Assembly: GCA_001460835.1 (NCBI GenBank)
Contig: CYKH01000632.1
Span: 1 to 21,584, forward strand
Direction: 5' to 3'
From: Bodo saltans
Taxonomy: Eukaryota; Euglenozoa; Kinetoplastea; Eubodonida; Bodonidae
Length of the DNA stretch: 21,584 bases
Below, one piece after another: positions 18,113 through 21,584 of this stretch. The position numbers and the translations under genes are program-made. The notes below the pieces were generated by a model. That model ran no database searches. It saw nothing but the letters and a program-made list of their open reading frames with translations, and was not told the DNA's origin. Within the stretch, counting starts at the first letter, position 1. Each line of letters opens with the position of its first letter.

Positions 18113-20722
18113 ATGTCCTCCAACACTGCTGTCTTCACGCTTCCCACGAACCGCACCGTCATGGCCGTTCGTGACATGAGCTCCACCGCACCAGATTTCC
18201 GCACTGCCCTCAGCAAGTCCGACCACCTCATTGCCATCAACAAGCACAAGGAGGCGTTCGAGGTGATGGTGGGCGCGCTTGTGATTGATCGCACACGTCG
18301 TCGTGACGGTCAGAAGCTTTGGAAGTTGCGTAAGTGGTCCGATATCAAGGACCCCATTACGGAGCTGTTCCGTCTTGGGTTTTCCCTTCGCAGCGAGGCC
18401 GGTGATGCCTTCCACTCAATGTGGCAGAACTTGAGCTTCATCCGCGACAACATGCGCGGCAACCCCAACGCTGAGGATATCTGGTCGAATGTCACCAAGG
18501 AGATTTGCAGCCAACTGTTGTCCCTCGTGAAAGACGCCCAAGCCCAAGCCGCGAAAGAAATTGCCGCCGCAAAGGCCAATGACAGCATTGTTGCCCTGGT
18601 GTCCGGACGCCAACACGCCGACCTCATCAACCAACGTTACAGCGTCGACTCGTTTGTGGCAGGCGTGATGGGCCGCACCCTCAACGCTCGCTTCATGGGC
18701 ACCGGCATTCCAATGCTGAACTTGACCCTAGAAGTGACGGAGAACTTCGTCACCCTTGTCAAGGACTACAAGTTGCCCTTCGCAGCACAATCGCTTGCAA
18801 AGTCTTTCTTGAGCTTCCGCGGGTACCTGGAGACGTTCCTTTTCTCCAACCTCGTCGAGTATGCCACCGAGACTGGCCGCAATGCTCGCCAAAACGAAAT
18901 TGCCCGCCTCTTGCGTGAGAGTCGCACGGTCTTCCAGAAGGAAGTGGCTGTGATGGAGCGCACTTTTGAGGTGGCCCTCCTTGTCCAACGCCTTGTGCTC
19001 GGCATCAGCAACTGGCAGTGCCTCTCCGACTCTGTCTCCCTCATTACCCGCATCCTCATTGAGTTCCTTCCTGAGGATAAGCCCGCTCACTTGCCTCTGA
19101 TCGCCGTGGTGTACAAGGCGCTCGCTGACGTGTTCCTTCAGTGCCACAACCGCACCTTCCACGCGTACTGCCTCACCAAGGCCGCCTCCGCTCACCAAAA
19201 GATCGTCGCCTCCGCCAAGGTCCTTGACAAGAAGGCAGTGACAGCTGCCTCGGCATCCGTCGCACCAGCTTCCACCGCTGCTGTCCTTGCCGCTCTTGCC
19301 GCTCCTGATATCAGCGAGCGACGAAACCAATTTGGCGGCAACGACGTTGACTTCCGCCGCCTGAGTGACATTGCTGAGATGTTCAAGATTGGTTTTCCAC
19401 CATCCCGCAGCACGCTCTGCACTGAGCTCCGCACCAGCGGTGTTCTTGACGGCGCCCAACCCGCTGCCAAGGAACTCTTCACCATTCTCACTGCCGATGT
19501 CGCCCCGATTGACGTGTGCGGCAAGACTGCCCAGTACCTCACTGAGCTCGTCAAGACCTCCGCATCTATTGAGGAGACGTTCGGCAGCGAGGTCCGTCGC
19601 TTCGCCCTCACTCGCTACTTCCTCCTTGTCGCCGAAACTAAGAACTCCATCAGCCTGCGCGACGCAAACGCGAACGTTGGTTTCGCCGCCGCCGTGGCGA
19701 GCCACGAAGTTCTCAACGTCCTGCTGGACGAAGTCAACATTCCAGTGCTTGTTGACCAGGGCGCCTCCGAGGTGACCTTCACCTCTGCAAGCCTTGCCCG
19801 CATGCACAATACCTTCTCGCAGCTCGCCCAAGCTGCTGCTCCTGCTCGAGTCGCTGTTCAACCCAAGCGCCAACCACTGCGCATTGATTTGACGAACCTT
19901 GAGCTTGAGTCCAACCGCCTGATTGCCTTCCATTCCCTCGTGAAGGACCGTGTCAAGGCCACGGTAGAGCTCAAGGAGAAGCGCATCAAGCAAATCCACG
20001 CCCAGAAGGAGTCCAAGAAGCAGGCTATCATCGACGTTGAGGTCGAACGCCAACGCAAGATTCAGGAAGAGAACAACAAGCGTATGGCTCGTGAGTACCA
20101 ATTGGCGGAGCTCAAGGAGCGCCGCAAGTTGCTCATCCACCGCGTGCAGGAGAAGCACAAGGGCCTCAAGGTGAACCCTGCTATCATCGACTTGAACCAA
20201 CAATCCTTCATGGACAACCTGACCGCTGCACTGACGGAGTTCCAGCGCCGCTTGGAAACCGCCAAACGTGCTGATGTGCGCAAAATGGATCACTTCGAGC
20301 GCGCTTGCCGCGAGAAAGATACTCCAAAGCGCAAGGCGCTCGCTGAATCGATGGCGGGCGAGCTTGAGACGGAGCGTCAGACCCGTTGGGAGAACAGCCT
20401 GCTGCAGCATCGCAAGGAGTTCGATGAGAAGGCAGCCACGCGTGCTCGTCTGCAGAAGTTTCTTCCCCATGCCGCGAAGTACGAGGCTACCCTCGCTGAG
20501 CGCAGCACAAAGACAACGAAGCGTGACGAGCAAGAGGACCTGCTCAAGGCGGAGAAGGCCCGTTTGGCCTTGGCCTCTGGCCAGACCGCTGCCCCCGCTG
20601 CTGCTCCTGTAGTTGCTGCAGCTCCCACTGCTACACCTGCATCCACCGATGCCGCCGCTGACCTCCCGGTACCTGTTGCTGGAGCCAAGTGGGCAGCACG
20701 AGCCAAGAAAGCTGATGCCTAG
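18113..20722 (+). CDS. EIF3A: Eukaryotic translation initiation factor 3 subunit A
   Basis: This 869-residue cytosolic protein should be the largest eIF3 subunit, which scaffolds the complex on the 40S ribosome during mRNA recruitment. The start is the first ATG after the predicted splice site (MSSNTAVF). The order of parts matches eIF3a. An N-terminal helical-repeat region includes SDHLIAINKHKEAFEVM, resembling the family's opening helices. It is followed by the NRTFHAYCL segment near residue 346, which matches the conserved N-x-x-F-H-A motif before the PCI domain. A PCI/winged-helix region spans about 468-560. A long charged coiled coil at about 596-740 (KQAIIDVEVERQRKIQEE) corresponds to the spectrin-like segment that contacts other eIF3 subunits in the family. 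A low-complexity Ala/Pro tail lies at about 823-863. The length is shorter than in animals and near that of fungal homologues. Codons are strongly biased to C or G in third position, unlike the upstream genes, as expected for high expression. The last 386 nt are duplicated downstream. Confidence 0.85.
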   Translation: MSSNTAVFTLPTNRTVMAVRDMSSTAPDFRTALSKSDHLIAINKHKEAFEVMVGALVIDRTRRRDGQKLWKLRKWSDIKDPITELFRLGFSLRSEAGDAFHSMWQNLSFIRDNMRGNPNAEDIWSNVTKEICSQLLSLVKDAQAQAAKEIAAAKANDSIVALVSGRQHADLINQRYSVDSFVAGVMGRTLNARFMGTGIPMLNLTLEVTENFVTLVKDYKLPFAAQSLAKSFLSFRGYLETFLFSNLVEYATETGRNARQNEIARLLRESRTVFQKEVAVMERTFEVALLVQRLVLGISNWQCLSDSVSLITRILIEFLPEDKPAHLPLIAVVYKALADVFLQCHNRTFHAYCLTKAASAHQKIVASAKVLDKKAVTAASASVAPASTAAVLAALAAPDISERRNQFGGNDVDFRRLSDIAEMFKIGFPPSRSTLCTELRTSGVLDGAQPAAKELFTILTADVAPIDVCGKTAQYLTELVKTSASIEETFGSEVRRFALTRYFLLVAETKNSISLRDANANVGFAAAVASHEVLNVLLDEVNIPVLVDQGASEVTFTSASLARMHNTFSQLAQAAAPARVAVQPKRQPLRIDLTNLELESNRLIAFHSLVKDRVKATVELKEKRIKQIHAQKESKKQAIIDVEVERQRKIQEENNKRMAREYQLAELKERRKLLIHRVQEKHKGLKVNPAIIDLNQQSFMDNLTAALTEFQRRLETAKRADVRKMDHFERACREKDTPKRKALAESMAGELETERQTRWENSLLQHRKEFDEKAATRARLQKFLPHAAKYEATLAERSTKTTKRDEQEDLLKAEKARLALASGQTAAPAAAPVVAAAPTATPASTDAAADLPVPVAGAKWAARAKKADA

Positions 20723-21311
20723 GCAGTGAATTGACAAATGCCTAGCCCACAATGTGCTTAGTCATTCACGACGTGTGCGAAGTGATGTGTGCGCCAAAAG
20801 AAGAACATGAAATCAAGAAAACAGGCGCTCGCTGAATCGATGGCGGGCGAGCTTGAGACGGAGCGTCAGACCCGTTGGGAGAACAGCCTGCTGCAGCATC
20901 GCAAGGAGTTCGATGAGAAGGCAGCCACGCGTGCTCGTCTGCAGAAGTTTCTTCCCCATGCCGCGAAGTACGAGGCTACCCTCGCTGAGCGCAGCACAAA
21001 GACAACGAAGCGTGACGAGCAAGAGGACCTGCTCAAGGCGGAGAAGGCCCGTTTGGCCTTGGCCTCTGGCCAGACCGCTGCCCCCGCTGCTGCTCCTGTA
21101 GTTGCTGCAGCTCCCACTGCTACACCTGCATCCACCGATGCCGCCGCTGACCTCCCGGTACCTGTTGCTGGAGCCAAGTGGGCAGCACGAGCCAAGAAAG
21201 CTGATGCCTAGGCAGTGAATTGACAAATGCCTAGCCCACAATGTGCTTAGTCATTCACGACGTGTGCGAAGTGATGTGTGCGCCAAAAGAAGAACATGAA
21301 ATCAAGAAAAC
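20334..21311 (+). repeat. Perfect 489-bp tandem duplication of the eIF3a 3' end
   Basis: Unit A (20334-20822) and unit B (20823-21311) follow each other directly, and I found no mismatch on reading them side by side. Each unit holds the last 386 nt before the eIF3a stop codon, the stop and about 100 nt of 3' UTR. The base on each side of the junction allows only a 1-nt overlap (a), so there is no long microhomology at the breakpoint. The length is a multiple of three. Complete identity, including non-coding bases, means either a very recent event or an assembly error. Confidence 0.95.
20823..21211 (+). pseudogene. Duplicated C-terminal fragment of eIF3a
   Basis: This is a second copy of the last ~128 codons of eIF3a, including part of the charged segment and the Ala/Pro tail, ending at TAG 21209-21211. 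It is in the same frame as eIF3a but separated from it by the eIF3a stop (20720-20722). By chance the frame is open upstream to an ATG at 20807, which could give a 134-residue product. However, no pyrimidine tract and AG lies between 20723 and 20806, so no separate mature mRNA is expected. It most likely forms part of the eIF3a 3' UTR. Confidence 0.8.
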
Positions 21312-21378
21312 AACTTGGTAATAATGGAGCATAAGAAACAATCACTTACATCACGTTCTTGAAATCTTGTTTCTTATC

Positions 21379-21421
21379 ATTGTTCGTCAACGTTCCTTTG
21401 CCTCTTTTACGCTTTAACGAG
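21379..21421 (+). promoter_or_regulatory. Predicted spliced-leader acceptor for the right-edge gene
   Basis: After the tandem repeat, a pyrimidine-rich stretch (cgttcctttgcctcttttac, then gcttt) leads to AG at 21420-21421. This lies 25 nt before the ATG at 21447 and is the cleanest pyrimidine tract in the window. It suggests that a genuine gene begins here. Nothing else is recognised in 21312-21446. Confidence 0.5.
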
Positions 21422-21446
21422 CCTAGCATTTACACATCTATTCTTT

Positions 21447-21584
21447 ATGTTGGAAGAGGACGAAGAGGAGCTCCTTTTGACGACGTCAACTGTGAAAGTC
21501 TCCACCACTGTTCCCGTGCTATCTGGCGGAACCAAATTTTCAGGCTCGTCGGTTGTTCTTGACGACGATGACGACGTCACCTAG
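21447..21584 (+). CDS. Small acidic reading frame at the right edge, 45 residues
   Basis: The first ATG after a good predicted splice acceptor opens a frame of 45 codons that ends with TAG on the last three bases of the window. The protein starts with an acidic patch (MLEEDEEELLL), continues Ser/Thr/Val-rich and ends VLDDDDDVT. No family is recognised. It may be a true small protein. Alternatively it is the start of a longer gene whose apparent stop is a sequence error at the edge, or a chance frame. The good splice context favours a real gene start, but the length cannot be trusted. Confidence 0.35.
   Translation: MLEEDEEELLLTTSTVKVSTTVPVLSGGTKFSGSSVVLDDDDDVT

Noticed and set aside
18728-20752. 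674-codon open frame on the minus strand opposite eIF3a
   Set aside because: It is a by-product of the C/G-ending codon bias of eIF3a. The translation is low-complexity and lacks domain-like features, and all convincing genes lie on the + strand.
20823-21211. Separate functional gene from the duplicated eIF3a end
   Set aside because: No pyrimidine tract and AG precede the ATG at 20807, and the copy is identical to the eIF3a tail without the functional core.
21359-21562. 67-codon + strand frame overlapping the right-edge gene
   Set aside because: It starts without ATG and runs through the pyrimidine tract of the predicted splice acceptor.
1-21584. tRNA, rRNA, CRISPR array, bacterial promoters or transposase genes
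   Set aside because: I scanned both strands and saw no convincing example of any of these.

Overview
The window looks like nuclear DNA of a kinetoplastid flagellate, most probably a free-living bodonid such as Bodo saltans. All real genes are intronless, lie on the + strand and are close together. Each is preceded by a pyrimidine tract and an AG a short distance before the first ATG, the arrangement expected for spliced-leader trans-splicing of a polycistronic transcript. A giant surface protein with a Ser/Thr/Pro stalk also fits the large membrane-protein families of bodonids. The species assignment is inference, because no rRNA or spliced-leader gene is present.

Layout. Positions 1-3622 hold a broken, 5'-incomplete copy of part of a giant surface-protein gene. 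It is frameshifted near its left end and truncated on the right, where it joins the last ~52 codons of an unrelated reading frame (3565-3720). Positions 3886-14805 hold an intact relative: a 3639-residue protein with a signal peptide, an ectodomain of about 3000 residues built of short beta-rich repeats, a mucin-like stalk, seven predicted membrane segments and an acidic tail. Its block 6946-10505 is the paralogue of the broken copy. Positions 15208-17979 encode a 923-residue coiled-coil protein of unknown function, perhaps cytoskeletal. Positions 18113-20722 encode the largest subunit of translation initiation factor 3 (eIF3a). The last 386 nt of that coding region plus about 100 nt of 3' UTR are repeated once, immediately downstream, as an apparently perfect 489-bp tandem duplication. 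The right edge (21447-21584) holds a small acidic reading frame behind a good splice acceptor.

The genes do not form a functional pathway. A kinetoplastid transcription unit groups unrelated genes, and control is expected to be post-transcriptional. The main points of interest are genome dynamics. One is a surface-protein gene with an adjacent truncated copy that diverged only by whole-codon indels and in a mosaic pattern, which suggests gene conversion. The other is a very recent, or artefactual, partial duplication of an essential translation-factor gene.
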